From the NCBI RefSeq assembly GCF_001426905.1, contig NZ_LMFQ01000020.1, forward strand, positions 124,001 to 188,000: 64,000 bases of DNA, in the 5' to 3' direction. The number at the start of each line of letters is the position of its first letter. Position 1 is the stretch's first letter. A program made the translations under genes and the position numbers. Source of the stretch: Caulobacter sp. Root1455 (GTDB lineage Bacteria > Pseudomonadota > Alphaproteobacteria > Caulobacterales > Caulobacteraceae). Shown in pieces: positions 1 through 8,549 of the stretch. The notes beneath the pieces are model-generated. The model searched no databases. It had not been told where the DNA came from and saw nothing but the letters and a program-made list of their open reading frames with translations.

Positions 1-1
1 C

Positions 2-796
2 CGGCTCGAGGGCGACGAGGTCGCCGCCACCCTGATCGCCGAGGTCAAGGGCCGCTGGATCGAGCACGTGGCCGCCAGCGCCGCCTCCGGCCTGATCGCC
101 TTCACCGCCGGCAAGGAGGCCCATGTCCGCGACGCGGCCGATCCCAAGTTCCTGCGCGTCTTCGCCCACGACAAGACCGTCTCGGGCTTGGCCTTCGACC
201 CGAAAGGCCGCCGTCTGGCCGCGGCCGGCTACGGCGGCGTCAGCCTGTGGTGGGCCAAGATCGAAGGGCAGAAGCCGCAGGTCATGAAGTGGGCCGGCAG
301 CCACATCGCCGTGATGTTCAGCCCCGACGGCAAGTTCCTGGTCTCGTCGATGCAGGAGAACCAACTGCACGGCTGGCGCCTGGCCGACGGCAAGGACATG
401 CGGATGGGCGGCTACCCCTCCAAGATCAAAAGCTTCGGCTTCTTCGACAAGGGCAATCTGATGGTCACGGCCGGCGCCAACGGCGCGGTGGTCTGGCCGT
501 TCGCCGGGGCCAACGGTCCGATGGGCAAGGAAGCCGCCGAGATCGGCTTCTCCCGCGACTCGATGGTGGTGCGGGTGGCCGGCGTCGAGGCCCTGCCGGT
601 CGCCATCGCCGGCCAGGACAACGGCAAGATCTGGGGCGCCCACATGCGGTCCGGCCGCATCGAGACCCTGAAGGCCGAAAAAGGCGCGGCGATCAGTGCG
701 CTGGCGGTCTCGCCGGATGGCGCGCGTCTGGCCTGGGGCGACGAGGACGGCGAGGCGGGGATCATCGCGATCCCGGCGATGGACACGCGGTTCTAG
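2..796 (+). CDS. WD40-repeat protein, 5' truncated
   Basis: The reading frame is open to the left edge of the window, so the true start lies outside. The visible ~264 residues contain several WD40-like blades, for example 'SGLAFDPKGRRLAAAG' followed by a Trp-rich strand, and 'VMFSPDGKFLVSS'. These segments fit a beta-propeller scaffold. An internal GTG at 68 is only an in-frame codon. WD40 proteins serve as interaction platforms; nothing visible gives the partner. The gene ends 28 bp before the convergent cutC gene. Confidence 0.8.
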   Translation, partial: RLEGDEVAATLIAEVKGRWIEHVAASAASGLIAFTAGKEAHVRDAADPKFLRVFAHDKTVSGLAFDPKGRRLAAAGYGGVSLWWAKIEGQKPQVMKWAGSHIAVMFSPDGKFLVSSMQENQLHGWRLADGKDMRMGGYPSKIKSFGFFDKGNLMVTAGANGAVVWPFAGANGPMGKEAAEIGFSRDSMVVRVAGVEALPVAIAGQDNGKIWGAHMRSGRIETLKAEKGAAISALAVSPDGARLAWGDEDGEAGIIAIPAMDTRF

Positions 797-824
797 ACTT
801 CACGCTCCAGAAGGCGGGGTGACG

Positions 825-1568
825 TTAGAGGGCGCTCAGCACCTTCACCACCGCCGCCACCGTCTCTTCGTCCGTGTCGCGCAGCCCGTCCTGCACGAAG
901 CCCAGCTTGTAGGCTCGGTCCTCGTGGCCCTGGCCCAGGCCATAGGCCATCGGCCCGCTGCACGAGCCGTGCACCTCGCGAACCCCGGTCCGCGTCACCA
1001 GTTCGGCCACGTTCGACGGATTGACCCCGCCGCCGGCCAAGATGGCGATGCGCCCGTCGGCCTTCTCGACCAGCGCCGCGATCGTCTCGGCCCCGGCCAT
1101 GGCGTTCAGGGCGCAGCCCGAAGTCAGGATACGTTCGAAGCCCAGGTCGATGGCGGCTTCCAGCGCCGCGAACGGATCGGGCGTCAGATCGAAGGCCCGG
1201 TGCAGGGTGACGCCCAGGCCCTCGGCATGGGCCACCAGCATCGACAAGACGTCTGCGTCCAGTTCCCCTGTAGGTAGATTGGCGCCGATCACCACCCCGG
1301 CCAGCCCCGCCTCGCGCGTGGCGTCGATGTCGCGGAAGATCGCGTCCAGGTCGCCGGCGTCATAGACGAAGTCGCCGTTGCGCGGCCGGATCATCGGAAA
1401 GATCGGGATCGCCGCCTCGGCGGCGAGGGTCATCAGCCCGGGCGCCGGGGTCAGGCCCTGCAGGGCCAGGGCCGAGCAGAGTTCGATGCGATCCGCGCCA
1501 CCGGCGATCGCCGCCGCCAGTCCGGCGGGCGTATCGACACAGACTTCCAGGATCACGCGGTCGGACAT
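825..1568 (-). CDS. cutC: Copper homeostasis protein CutC family
   Basis: The predicted 247-residue protein is a TIM-barrel of the CutC family, cytoplasmic proteins linked to copper handling whose biochemical activity is not settled. Family motifs seen are 'LEVCVDTPAGLAAAIAGGA' near the N terminus, 'DRIELCSALALQGLTP', 'MIRPRNGDF' and a C-terminal 'VREVHGSCSG'. The ATG at 1568 was chosen because GGAGAGG lies about 6 nt upstream and the protein then begins right at the conserved first strand. The frame extends further upstream into the divergent neighbour, but that part has no family similarity. No other copper genes are adjacent, so the symbol rests on family membership only. Confidence 0.88.
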   Translation of the reverse strand: MSDRVILEVCVDTPAGLAAAIAGGADRIELCSALALQGLTPAPGLMTLAAEAAIPIFPMIRPRNGDFVYDAGDLDAIFRDIDATREAGLAGVVIGANLPTGELDADVLSMLVAHAEGLGVTLHRAFDLTPDPFAALEAAIDLGFERILTSGCALNAMAGAETIAALVEKADGRIAILAGGGVNPSNVAELVTRTGVREVHGSCSGPMAYGLGQGHEDRAYKLGFVQDGLRDTDEETVAAVVKVLSAL

Positions 1569-1626
1569 CTTCGCCTCTCCGATGCTCATGCTAGGGATTC
1601 GGAAACGGCGTTCTTGGAGCACACCC

Positions 1627-2652
1627 ATGCTGAATCGCAGAGGCCTAATCGGCGCGTCCCTTGCCGGACCGGCCATCATCGGCGCGGGCGCGGCGATCGC
1701 CGCCGATGAAGCGGGCGGCATCCAACTGACCAAGCCCTGCGTGATCTCCACCTGGGACTTCGGCGTGCCGGCCAACCAGGCGGCCTGGGCGATCCTGAGC
1801 AAGGGCGGCCGGGCGCTGGACGCGGTGGAGGCCGGAGCTCGCATTCCCGAGCAGGACCTGAAGAACCACAGCGTCGGCCGCGCCGGCTATCCCGACCGCG
1901 ACGGGCACGTCTCGCTGGACGCCAGCATCATGGACGAGCAGGGCAATTGCGGCGCGGTCGCCGCCCTGGAGCACATCGCCCATCCGATCTCTGTGGCTCG
2001 GGCGGTGATGGAGAAGACCCCGCACGTCCTGCTGGTCGGGCCCGGCGCCCTGCAGTTCGCTCAGGAGCAGGGTTTTCCGCGCGAAGAACTGCTGACGCCG
2101 GAATCCCGCGCCGCCTGGGAGGCTTGGCGCAAGGAGGCCAAATACGCGCCCAAGGCCAATAGCGAGATCGGCGACTACGGCAAGACCTCGGGCCAGTTGG
2201 GCACGCCCGGCGGCAAGGGCAATCACGACACCATCGGCATGTTGGCCCTCGACGCCCACGGGAACCTGTCGGGCGCCTGCACCACCAGCGGCATGGCCTG
2301 GAAACTGCGCGGTCGGGTCGGCGACAGTCCGATCGTCGGAGCCGGGCTCTATGTCGACAACGAGGTCGGCGCGGCCACCTCCACCGGCGTCGGCGAGGAG
2401 GTGATCCGCAACGTCGGCAGCTTCCTGGTCGTGGAACTGATGCGCCAGGGCCGCTCGCCTCGGGACGCCTGCAAGGAAGCCGTGGCGCGGATCCTGAAAA
2501 AGAAGCCGTGGGCCAAGGACGTCCAGGTGGGGTTCCTGGCGCTGAGCAAGACCGGCGAGGTCGGGGCCTGGTCGATCCAGAAGGGCTTCAGCTACGCCCT
2601 GTGCGACGCGACGCGGCAGGACCGCCTGGTGGCGGGGGAGAGCTTCTACTGA
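1627..2652 (+). CDS. N4-(beta-N-acetylglucosaminyl)-L-asparaginase / isoaspartyl peptidase family hydrolase
   Basis: The 341-residue product is an N-terminal nucleophile hydrolase of the asparaginase-2 / glycosylasparaginase family. It starts with 'MLNRRGLIG' and a hydrophobic Ala-rich stretch, a Tat-like signal, suggesting export to the periplasm. The autocleavage motif 'GNHDTIGML' places the catalytic Thr at about residue 202; cleavage before it would give alpha and beta subunits. 'GACTTSGMAWKLRGR' and 'DSPIVGAGLYVDN' match the substrate-binding loops of glycosylasparaginases. It is divergent from cutC with a 58-bp gap. Substrate preference (glyco-asparagine or isoaspartyl peptide) cannot be decided from sequence. 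Confidence 0.85.
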   Translation: MLNRRGLIGASLAGPAIIGAGAAIAADEAGGIQLTKPCVISTWDFGVPANQAAWAILSKGGRALDAVEAGARIPEQDLKNHSVGRAGYPDRDGHVSLDASIMDEQGNCGAVAALEHIAHPISVARAVMEKTPHVLLVGPGALQFAQEQGFPREELLTPESRAAWEAWRKEAKYAPKANSEIGDYGKTSGQLGTPGGKGNHDTIGMLALDAHGNLSGACTTSGMAWKLRGRVGDSPIVGAGLYVDNEVGAATSTGVGEEVIRNVGSFLVVELMRQGRSPRDACKEAVARILKKKPWAKDVQVGFLALSKTGEVGAWSIQKGFSYALCDATRQDRLVAGESFY

Positions 2653-2658
2653 GGCTGT

Positions 2659-4503
2659 CTAGGCCGCCACGCCGCGCGACAACATGTCGGCCAGGGCCGA
2701 CGCCTCGATAGGTTTGGGCAGGACGTCATCCATGCCGGCTTGCCGATAGGCCTCCACCTCATGGGTGAGCACGCTGGCGGTGACGGCGATGATGGGCGTC
2801 CTGTCGCGGCCGGCGGCCGTCTCTTCGGCGCGGATCGTCCGGGTGGCTTCGACGCCGTCCATGTCGGGCATGTGGATGTCCATGAAAATCGCGTCCCAGG
2901 ACTGGCGACGCCAGGCCTCGACCGCTTCCCTGCCGCTGGCCGCGAAGCCGCATTCGACGCCGAAGGGCTCCATCAGGGCGGCGAGGATGCGACGGTTCAC
3001 CGGGTTGTCGTCCACCACCAGCAGCGAGGCCGGCGCGCCCTCCTGGGCCACGACGTCCTCGACTTCGACGAGCGGGGCGGAGCCGACCACGGCCGGAATC
3101 GGCGCGCTGAAGTCGAACCGCGCCCCGATGCCCCGCGCCGACGCCACGCGCAGCGAGCCCCCCATCTGTTCGGCGAGCTCGCGGCCGATGGCCAGGCCGA
3201 GGCCGATGCCGCCGACCTCGCGCGTCGATGAACTGTCGACCTGAACGAAGCGCTGGAAGATCGTCTCGTGATCCTTGGCGGCGATGCCGATCCCCGTGTC
3301 GATGACCGAGACCGTGAGATGTTCGTCGTCGCCGCCGATCTTGACGGTCACGCCGCCCTGGCGCGTGAACTTCAAGGCGTTGGCGATGAGGTTGCCGATG
3401 ATCTGGCGAAGCCGATCCGGGTCGCCGCGCCGGAACGGCGCCATGTCCGGCTGCACGGTGACCAGGAACGAAAGGCCACGGGCGTCGGCCAGGGGTTGGA
3501 AGATCTGCCGAAGATCGTTCACGAACGTCTCGAGCGCGAACACGTTCGGCCGCAGCTGCAGCGCGCCGGCTTCGATCTGCGAAATGTCGAGAATGTCGTC
3601 GATCAGCTGCCGCATGACCCGAGACGCCGTCTGGATGCTCGCGACACGGGTTCTCTGCGGCGGGGTGAGATCCTCCCGGGCCAGCAATTGGCCCTCGCCG
3701 AGAATGGCGTTCAACGGCGTGCGCATTTCGTGGCTCACCGTGGCCAGGAACTGCGACTTGGCGCGGTTGGCGACCTGGGCTTCCTCGGTCATGCGCTCCA
3801 GCTCGATCGTGCGGGCCCGGACGCTGCTTTCGAGGTTCTGATTGAGGCAGTTGGTCTGGTGGTTGCGGCGTGCGATGTCCTCGAGCAGTTCGCGGTTCTC
3901 GTCGCGCAAGCGCAGGGCGTCGACCAGCAGGGCGTGGTTGTTGCGATGGCCCAGCATCATGACCACCCAGAAGATGACGCCGAGAACGCCCAGGGTGGCG
4001 TCCACGCCGCGCACGCTGATCAGGGTCAGGGAGGCGGGCAGAAGGATCAGGGAAACATAGATCCGGCCGGTCCACTTCAGAGGCGACAGGACGCCCGTCG
4101 CGCCGCCGGCCAGGGCGGACAGCACGATGATCAGCACGTAGCGCGCGTCGACGCTGTCCAGGGGAATCCTCACGCAGGCCAGCAAGGCCCACAATCCCGC
4201 GCTGAGGATCAGGCCCAGGCTGTGGACTTGAGCCAGAAGCGAAAGGTGGTCGGCCAGGAAGCGCCCGCGAAGCGCTCCACCCAGCAGCCGGTCGGTCACG
4301 AGGCGAGCCGCCAGCAGGGTCAGGACCACCGCCAGCCAGACCAGTCGGAAGGGTCGCTCCGCGGGCTGCGCGACCGCGCAGACGCCGATCGCGGCGGCGG
4401 CCTGCACCGCCATCGTCGCCGAGGCGTTGCGATGCGCGTGTCCGATCAGCGCGAGCTTGATGGGGTCGCTTCGGAGTCGATCCCCTATTTGCGCAGCTCG
4501 CAT
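2659..4503 (-). CDS. Hybrid sensor histidine kinase / response regulator, membrane-bound
   Basis: A 614-residue hybrid kinase. Residues ~30-185 carry about six hydrophobic segments, probably a membrane sensor domain of MASE type. A coiled coil (~195-245) leads to a HisKA domain with 'ATVSHEMRTPLN' (phospho-acceptor His258). The HATPase domain has an N box (Asn375), 'DTGIGI' and 'GGIGLGLAI'. A C-terminal receiver has acidic residues 498-499, phospho-acceptor Asp542 in 'FMDIHMPDMDG' and Lys597. ATG 4503 follows a GGCGG-containing stretch; a TTG seven codons upstream is less likely. It faces the asparaginase gene tail to tail with a 6-bp gap. No partner regulator is adjacent and the signal is unknown. 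Confidence 0.92.
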   Translation of the reverse strand: MRAAQIGDRLRSDPIKLALIGHAHRNASATMAVQAAAAIGVCAVAQPAERPFRLVWLAVVLTLLAARLVTDRLLGGALRGRFLADHLSLLAQVHSLGLILSAGLWALLACVRIPLDSVDARYVLIIVLSALAGGATGVLSPLKWTGRIYVSLILLPASLTLISVRGVDATLGVLGVIFWVVMMLGHRNNHALLVDALRLRDENRELLEDIARRNHQTNCLNQNLESSVRARTIELERMTEEAQVANRAKSQFLATVSHEMRTPLNAILGEGQLLAREDLTPPQRTRVASIQTASRVMRQLIDDILDISQIEAGALQLRPNVFALETFVNDLRQIFQPLADARGLSFLVTVQPDMAPFRRGDPDRLRQIIGNLIANALKFTRQGGVTVKIGGDDEHLTVSVIDTGIGIAAKDHETIFQRFVQVDSSSTREVGGIGLGLAIGRELAEQMGGSLRVASARGIGARFDFSAPIPAVVGSAPLVEVEDVVAQEGAPASLLVVDDNPVNRRILAALMEPFGVECGFAASGREAVEAWRRQSWDAIFMDIHMPDMDGVEATRTIRAEETAAGRDRTPIIAVTASVLTHEVEAYRQAGMDDVLPKPIEASALADMLSRGVAA

Positions 4504-4651
4504 GTCGTTCCGCCCGTCCAACAACCGTTTGGATTTATAGGATCAGGGGCGCTGAACGACGTTACGCAAAATTGGCGACAGAACGCCGCAGAGCTTGGCC
4601 TTAGAGGCCGGGCGGCCTCGGGCGTGGATAGGTTGCGCCCAGGGAGGGCCG

Positions 4652-5329
4652 TTACTCAAATCCCCGCATGGTCCCCCACTCCCCAAACGGCTCTCGCCGC
4701 GAGCGCCAGTTGTTCACGGCCGCGGTCTCGTCGCGATAGCCAAGGGCCATGCCGCAGAACAGCATGTGGTCGGCCGGCAGGTCGATGAACGTCGCCACCA
4801 GCTTGCCGTAGACCGACCAGAACTCCTGGGCGCAGGTGTCCAGCCCCCTTTCGACCGCCAGCAGCATCAGGGTCTGCATGTACATGCCGATGTCCGACCA
4901 CTGCGGCGGGCCGCAGTCACGGTGGACCGAGAAGAACAGGGCCGCCGGCGCGCCGAAGAACTCGGCGTTCTGGGCGAACTGCTGCAGTCGGCCCAGCTTG
5001 TTCTCGCGCGGGATGTTCAGCGCGCCGTAGAGATCCTCGCCGACTTGGTAGCGGCGGGTGCGCAGGGGCTCCCACAGGTTGGGCGGATAGACGTGGTATT
5101 CCGGCTCGTCGCGGTCCATCAGCCGCGAGGCGACCAGGGCCTTGAACTCCTTCAGCGGCTCGCCGGCCAGGGCGTGCACCACCCAGGGCTGGAGGTTCCC
5201 GCCCGACGGGGCGCGGGCGGCGGCCTCGAGCAGTTCGCGCACCACCGCGCCGGGCACCGGGTCGGGCCTGAAGGCGCGAACCGACATCCGGCGTTCGACG
5301 GCTTTGGACACGGTGCGGAAGTCGGTCAT
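4652..5329 (-). CDS. Nitroreductase family FMN oxidoreductase
   Basis: The 225-residue protein matches the nitroreductase fold: 'RMSVRAFRPDPVP' near the start and 'AARAPSGGNLQPW' are the usual FMN-binding segments, and 'DIGMYMQTLMLLAVERGL' is the helix that shapes the dimer interface. Family members reduce nitroaromatics, quinones or enones with NAD(P)H. ATG 5329 was chosen over an adjacent TTG codon. It lies on the same strand as the histidine kinase but upstream by ~150 bp, and is divergent from mtgA. The physiological substrate is not evident. Confidence 0.88.
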   Translation of the reverse strand: MTDFRTVSKAVERRMSVRAFRPDPVPGAVVRELLEAAARAPSGGNLQPWVVHALAGEPLKEFKALVASRLMDRDEPEYHVYPPNLWEPLRTRRYQVGEDLYGALNIPRENKLGRLQQFAQNAEFFGAPAALFFSVHRDCGPPQWSDIGMYMQTLMLLAVERGLDTCAQEFWSVYGKLVATFIDLPADHMLFCGMALGYRDETAAVNNWRSRREPFGEWGTMRGFE

Positions 5330-5417
5330 CAAGGCCTCGCTAACGGATGCGCGGCTATCCCCGCGACAGAGGCTTGGTTAGCATCCGGCCGCAACGTCAA
5401 GGCAAGCGAGAGATTTC

Positions 5418-6095
5418 GTGCGGGTTCTGCTGCGTAACATCCTGGTCGCGCTGTTCATCGTGCTGGTCGCCGGGCCGGTGCTGACGGTGATCGTCTATCG
5501 CTTCGTGCCGCCGCCCGCGACGCCGCTGATGGTCATCCGCCTGGCCGAGGGCAAGGGCTGGAACCACCATTGGCGGCCGATCGGCGAGGTCTCGCCAGCC
5601 CTGCCGCGCGCCCTGATCGCCGCCGAGGACGCCCGGTTCTGCGACCACCACGGCTTCGACTTCGAGGCCCTGCAGAAGGCCTACGAGAACAACGGCAAGG
5701 GAAAAAAGATCCGCGGCGGCTCGACCATCAGCCAGCAGACCGCCAAGAACGTCTTCCTGTGGCAGGGCCGCTCCTATTTCCGCAAGGGACTGGAGGCCTG
5801 GTTCACGGTGCTGATCGAGACGTTCTGGGGCAAGAAGCGGATCATGGAGGTCTATCTGAACTCCATCGAATACGGCCCCGGCATCTATGGCGCGGAAGCC
5901 GCGTCGCGGACCTATTTCAAGGTCGGGGCCGACAGGTTGACCCAGCAGCAGTCGTCGCGGCTGGCGGCGATCCTGCCCAGCCCCCTGAAGTGGAAGGCGG
6001 TCAATCCGGGACGCTATGTGAAGAAGCGCTCCAGCCGGATCGGCAAGGCTTCGGGCGCTGTGCGCCGCGACGGCCTGGCGGCCTGCGTGGCTTAG
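5418..6095 (+). CDS. mtgA: Monofunctional biosynthetic peptidoglycan transglycosylase
   Basis: This 225-residue protein has one N-terminal transmembrane helix (~5-28) and a single GT51 domain, which polymerises lipid II into glycan strands on the periplasmic side. Signature segments are '[14 protein letters not shown]' (catalytic Glu ~70), '[12 protein letters not shown]' and '[13 protein letters not shown]'. There is no penicillin-binding transpeptidase domain, and the length is normal for MtgA. The start is a GTG preceded by GCGAGAG; no better ATG exists upstream. It is divergent from the nitroreductase gene and is followed by a short palindromic repeat. Confidence 0.93.
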   Translation: MRVLLRNILVALFIVLVAGPVLTVIVYRFVPPPATPLMVIRLAEGKGWNHHWRPIGEVSPALPRALIAAEDARFCDHHGFDFEALQKAYENNGKGKKIRGGSTISQQTAKNVFLWQGRSYFRKGLEAWFTVLIETFWGKKRIMEVYLNSIEYGPGIYGAEAASRTYFKVGADRLTQQQSSRLAAILPSPLKWKAVNPGRYVKKRSSRIGKASGAVRRDGLAACVA

Positions 6096-6102
6096 TTTCG
6101 GT

Positions 6103-6145
6103 TGTCATCCCGGATCGGCGCGCTACGCGCTTGTCCGGGATGACA
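6103..6145. repeat. Short palindromic intergenic repeat, 12-bp arms
   Basis: Perfect inverted arms TGTCATCCCGGA (6103-6114) and TCCGGGATGACA (6134-6145) flank a loop that itself contains GCGC/GCGC pairing around a short turn. There is no T-run, so it is more like a dispersed REP-type element than a plain terminator, although it sits just after mtgA and could reduce read-through. Confidence 0.75.
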
Positions 6146-6166
6146 GGTTTTGCGGAAGGACAGGCC

Positions 6167-6730
6167 ATGATCGCTCCCGGACCGACCCTGGAAACCAAGC
6201 GGCTGATCCTGCGCCCTCCCGCCACGGAGGATCTCGACGGCTGGGCGGAGCTGATGGCCGATGCGGACGCCGCGCGCTTCATCGGCGGGCAGATGAGCCG
6301 GTCCCAGACCTGGCGAATGATGGCGACCATGGCCGGGTCCTGGGCGCTGAACGGCTTTGGCATGTTCTCGCTGATCGAGAAGGACACCGGCCTATGGGTC
6401 GGCCGCGTGGGCCCGTGGCGCCCCGAAGGCTGGCCGGGGACCGAGGTGGGCTGGAGCCTGCATCCCCGCGCCCACGGCAAGGGCTATGCGGTCGAGGCGA
6501 CGACGGCGACCATGGACTGGGCCGTCGACCATCTGGGCTGGACGCGGCTGGTCCACTGCATCGACCCGGCCAACACGCCGTCGATCAAGGTGGCCCAACG
6601 GATCGGTTCGCGCTTCTTGGAAGCCGGAAACCTGCCCGAGCCTTACCAGGACGTCGAGATCCACCTGTGGGGGCAGACCGCGGACGAATGGAGGGCGCGG
6701 CGGGCTCAAGCTCCCAACGGCCGCGCATAG
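6167..6730 (+). CDS. GNAT family N-acetyltransferase, RimJ/RimL-like
   Basis: The 187-residue protein begins 'ETKRLILRPPATEDLDGW', the typical opening of RimJ/RimL-type GNAT enzymes, and has the acetyl-CoA loop in 'HPRAHGKGYAVEA', followed by 'CIDPANTPSIKVAQRIG'. These enzymes transfer acetyl from acetyl-CoA to an amine on a protein or small molecule. ATG 6167 follows GGAAGGA at suitable distance; an upstream in-frame ATG falls inside the palindromic repeat and is rejected. Its 3' end overlaps the convergent efflux gene by 25 bp. The substrate is unknown. Confidence 0.88.
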   Translation: MIAPGPTLETKRLILRPPATEDLDGWAELMADADAARFIGGQMSRSQTWRMMATMAGSWALNGFGMFSLIEKDTGLWVGRVGPWRPEGWPGTEVGWSLHPRAHGKGYAVEATTATMDWAVDHLGWTRLVHCIDPANTPSIKVAQRIGSRFLEAGNLPEPYQDVEIHLWGQTADEWRARRAQAPNGRA

Positions 6731-7653
6731 GCCGCCCGGGCCCGGCCCGAGCGCACGAACACCCGCGTGATCCTCTCGTCGATGGTCCGGATGCGCACCG
6801 CGAAGTCGTCGGCGGCGTCCTCGATCTCGCCGGCGGTCAGGTCGTCGTGGAAGTCCAGGGTCACGCCCAGCAGGATCTCCTGCGGCCCCAGATGCATGCT
6901 CAGCACCTCGGCCACGGTGTCGACGCGCGGGTCGGCGGCCAGCATCTGGCGCACCTCTTCGACGATGCGCGGCGAGGCCGACTCGCCGGTCAGCAGGCTG
7001 CGGGTCTCGTTGGCCAGGAAGATCGCCACCAGCACCAGCAGGACGCCGATCGCCACCGAGGCCGCGCCGTCGGCCCAGGGGATCCCGAACACCGCCGAAC
7101 CCGCCACGCCCAGCGCCGCGATCGCCAGGCCGGCCAGGGCGGCGCCGTCCTCCAGCAGCACGGCGAAGACCGAGGGGTCCTTGCTGCGGCGGATGGCGCG
7201 CAGGAGAGGCGTGCCGCGGGTCAGGACCCTGAACTCCTTCCAGGCCACCAGGAACGAGCCGCCCTCGAACAGGGTCGCCAGGCCGACGACCAGGAAATTG
7301 ATCCAGGCGCGTTCGATGGGCTCGGGTCGGAAAATCTTGAGCACGCCCTCGTAGATCGAGAAGGCCCCGCCCAGGGCGAAGATCAGCAAGGCCACGACGA
7401 AGGCCCAGAAATAGACCTCCATGCCGTAGCCGAACGGATGGGTTTCGCTGGGCGGCTTGCGGGCCCTGGCCAGGCCCAGCAGCAGCAGGCCCTGGTTGCC
7501 CGTGTCGACGCTGGAGTGAATCGCTTCGGTCAGCATGGCCGAGGAGCCGGTGAGGGCGAAGGCGACGAACTTGGTGACGGCGATGGCCAGATTGCCGGCC
7601 AGGGCCGCGTAGACGACCATGGTCGAGCTGTTGTGGGTTCCCGTCGCGGCCAT
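6706..7653 (-). CDS. Cation diffusion facilitator (CDF) family transporter
   Basis: The 315-residue inner-membrane protein has the six-helix CDF architecture: 'SSAMLTEAIHSSVDTGNQ' in helix 2 carries the metal-site Asp/His pattern, followed by 'THPFGYGMEVYFWAF' and a second acidic helix motif 'WADGAASVAIGV'. A cytoplasmic C-terminal domain (~215-300) follows. CDF proteins export divalent cations such as Zn2+, Fe2+ or Mn2+ in exchange for protons. Metal preference cannot be assigned. The gene converges on, and overlaps by 25 bp, the GNAT gene. Confidence 0.9.
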   Translation of the reverse strand: MAATGTHNSSTMVVYAALAGNLAIAVTKFVAFALTGSSAMLTEAIHSSVDTGNQGLLLLGLARARKPPSETHPFGYGMEVYFWAFVVALLIFALGGAFSIYEGVLKIFRPEPIERAWINFLVVGLATLFEGGSFLVAWKEFRVLTRGTPLLRAIRRSKDPSVFAVLLEDGAALAGLAIAALGVAGSAVFGIPWADGAASVAIGVLLVLVAIFLANETRSLLTGESASPRIVEEVRQMLAADPRVDTVAEVLSMHLGPQEILLGVTLDFHDDLTAGEIEDAADDFAVRIRTIDERITRVFVRSGRARAAYARPLGA

Positions 7654-7690
7654 GCCGCCCGAACGCGGCGGCGAAGCGGCCCGTTCCCGG

Positions 7691-7891
7691 TCAGACCCGA
7701 TTGTACGGATACCGGTCGCGGATCATCCGCTGAAAGAACCGACCCTTGGACGGCGCGCGCTCGAAGGCCTCGGTCACCCGGGGCGGCACCCCGACATAGA
7801 CGTATTCGTCGCCGTCGTGGAACGTCACGTAGAGCTTGCCGTGCTCGGGCTCGTAGTCGATTTGGCGGATCGCCGTGGAGTCGACACGCAT
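7691..7891 (-). CDS. KTSC-domain small protein
   Basis: A 66-residue protein that consists almost entirely of a KTSC domain: 'MRVDSTAIRQIDYEPE', 'LYVTFHDGDEYVYVGVP' and a C-terminal Arg/Tyr segment. In the family the domain occurs alone or at the C terminus of lysyl-tRNA synthetases, with unknown function. ATG 7891 follows GGAGG with ~9 nt spacing; an in-frame ATG seven codons upstream would place the SD inside the gene. It lies 37 bp upstream of the CDF gene on the same strand. Confidence 0.82.
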   Translation of the reverse strand: MRVDSTAIRQIDYEPEHGKLYVTFHDGDEYVYVGVPPRVTEAFERAPSKGRFFQRMIRDRYPYNRV

Positions 7892-8061
7892 GGCTGAAAG
7901 CCTCCGCATGAGGATCGGTTTCAGACGGAAAAGCGCGTATCCGCCTTGGCCGGTTCCCCGGGGCCCGTCAGGCGCCTGTTTAGGGTGCAATCTCGCGCGA
8001 ACAGCGCTGTAGTCGCGGATGCGAAAGGCTCCGCTTCACGGGAGCCGGGGGAGAAACGCAC

Positions 8062-8466
8062 ATGCAACCGCATTCCTGGGTCGCCGTCGTCACGCTGATC
8101 GCCCTGCTCGTCTATGTCTGGATGGCGCTTGGCGTCGTCGGGGCGCGCCGCAAATGCGGGATCGACGCGCCGACCATGACCGGGGACCCCGTCCTCGAGC
8201 GTCATGTCCGCGTTCAGGCCAACACCCTGGAATGGCTGCCGCTGTTCCTGCCGTCGCTGTGGCTGTTCGCGATCTACTGGAGCGACCTGGCCGCCACCAT
8301 CCTCGGCGTGGTCTGGATCGCCGGGCGGATCATCTACGCCCTCGGCTACGTGGCCGATCCGGGCAAGCGCGAGGCCGGCTTCATCATTCAGGCCCTGGCG
8401 ACGGCGATCCTGCTGTTCGGCGCCCTTGGCCGCGTCATCTGGATGCTGGCGACGCTCGGCGCCTGA
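8062..8466 (+). CDS. MAPEG family membrane protein
   Basis: The 134-residue protein has four hydrophobic segments and the MAPEG pattern: 'GARRKCGIDAPTMTGDP', then 'ERHVRVQANTLEWLPLFLPSLW', where Arg, Asn and Glu form the usual glutathione/lipid-binding signature. MAPEG proteins are integral membrane enzymes related to microsomal glutathione transferases. A strong GGGGGAG ribosome site precedes the ATG. The bacterial substrate is not known. A 16-bp palindrome follows the gene. Confidence 0.88.
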   Translation: MQPHSWVAVVTLIALLVYVWMALGVVGARRKCGIDAPTMTGDPVLERHVRVQANTLEWLPLFLPSLWLFAIYWSDLAATILGVVWIAGRIIYALGYVADPGKREAGFIIQALATAILLFGALGRVIWMLATLGA

Positions 8467-8477
8467 ACCTTCCTTGG

Positions 8478-8520
8478 AGCGTGACAGCCGAAACCGGCAT
8501 CCACTTTCGGCTGTCACGCT
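8478..8520. repeat. REP-like palindrome with 16-bp perfect arms
   Basis: AGCGTGACAGCCGAAA (8478-8493) and its exact reverse complement (8505-8520) flank an 11-nt loop. The inner part resembles a palindrome core (AAGTGGAT..CCGGTTT-like) that I recognise as widespread in alphaproteobacterial intergenic regions. It lies between two same-strand genes and lacks a T-run, so it is read as a dispersed repeat. Confidence 0.78.
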
Positions 8521-8549
8521 TGCGCTGGCCCGACGGGCGAGGCTTGGCT

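Noticed and set aside
3268..4788. A 506-codon plus-strand open frame opposite the histidine kinase
   Set aside because: It is antisense to a gene with complete kinase motifs; its composition (Asp/His/Gln/Arg-rich) is that of a mirror frame in GC-rich DNA.
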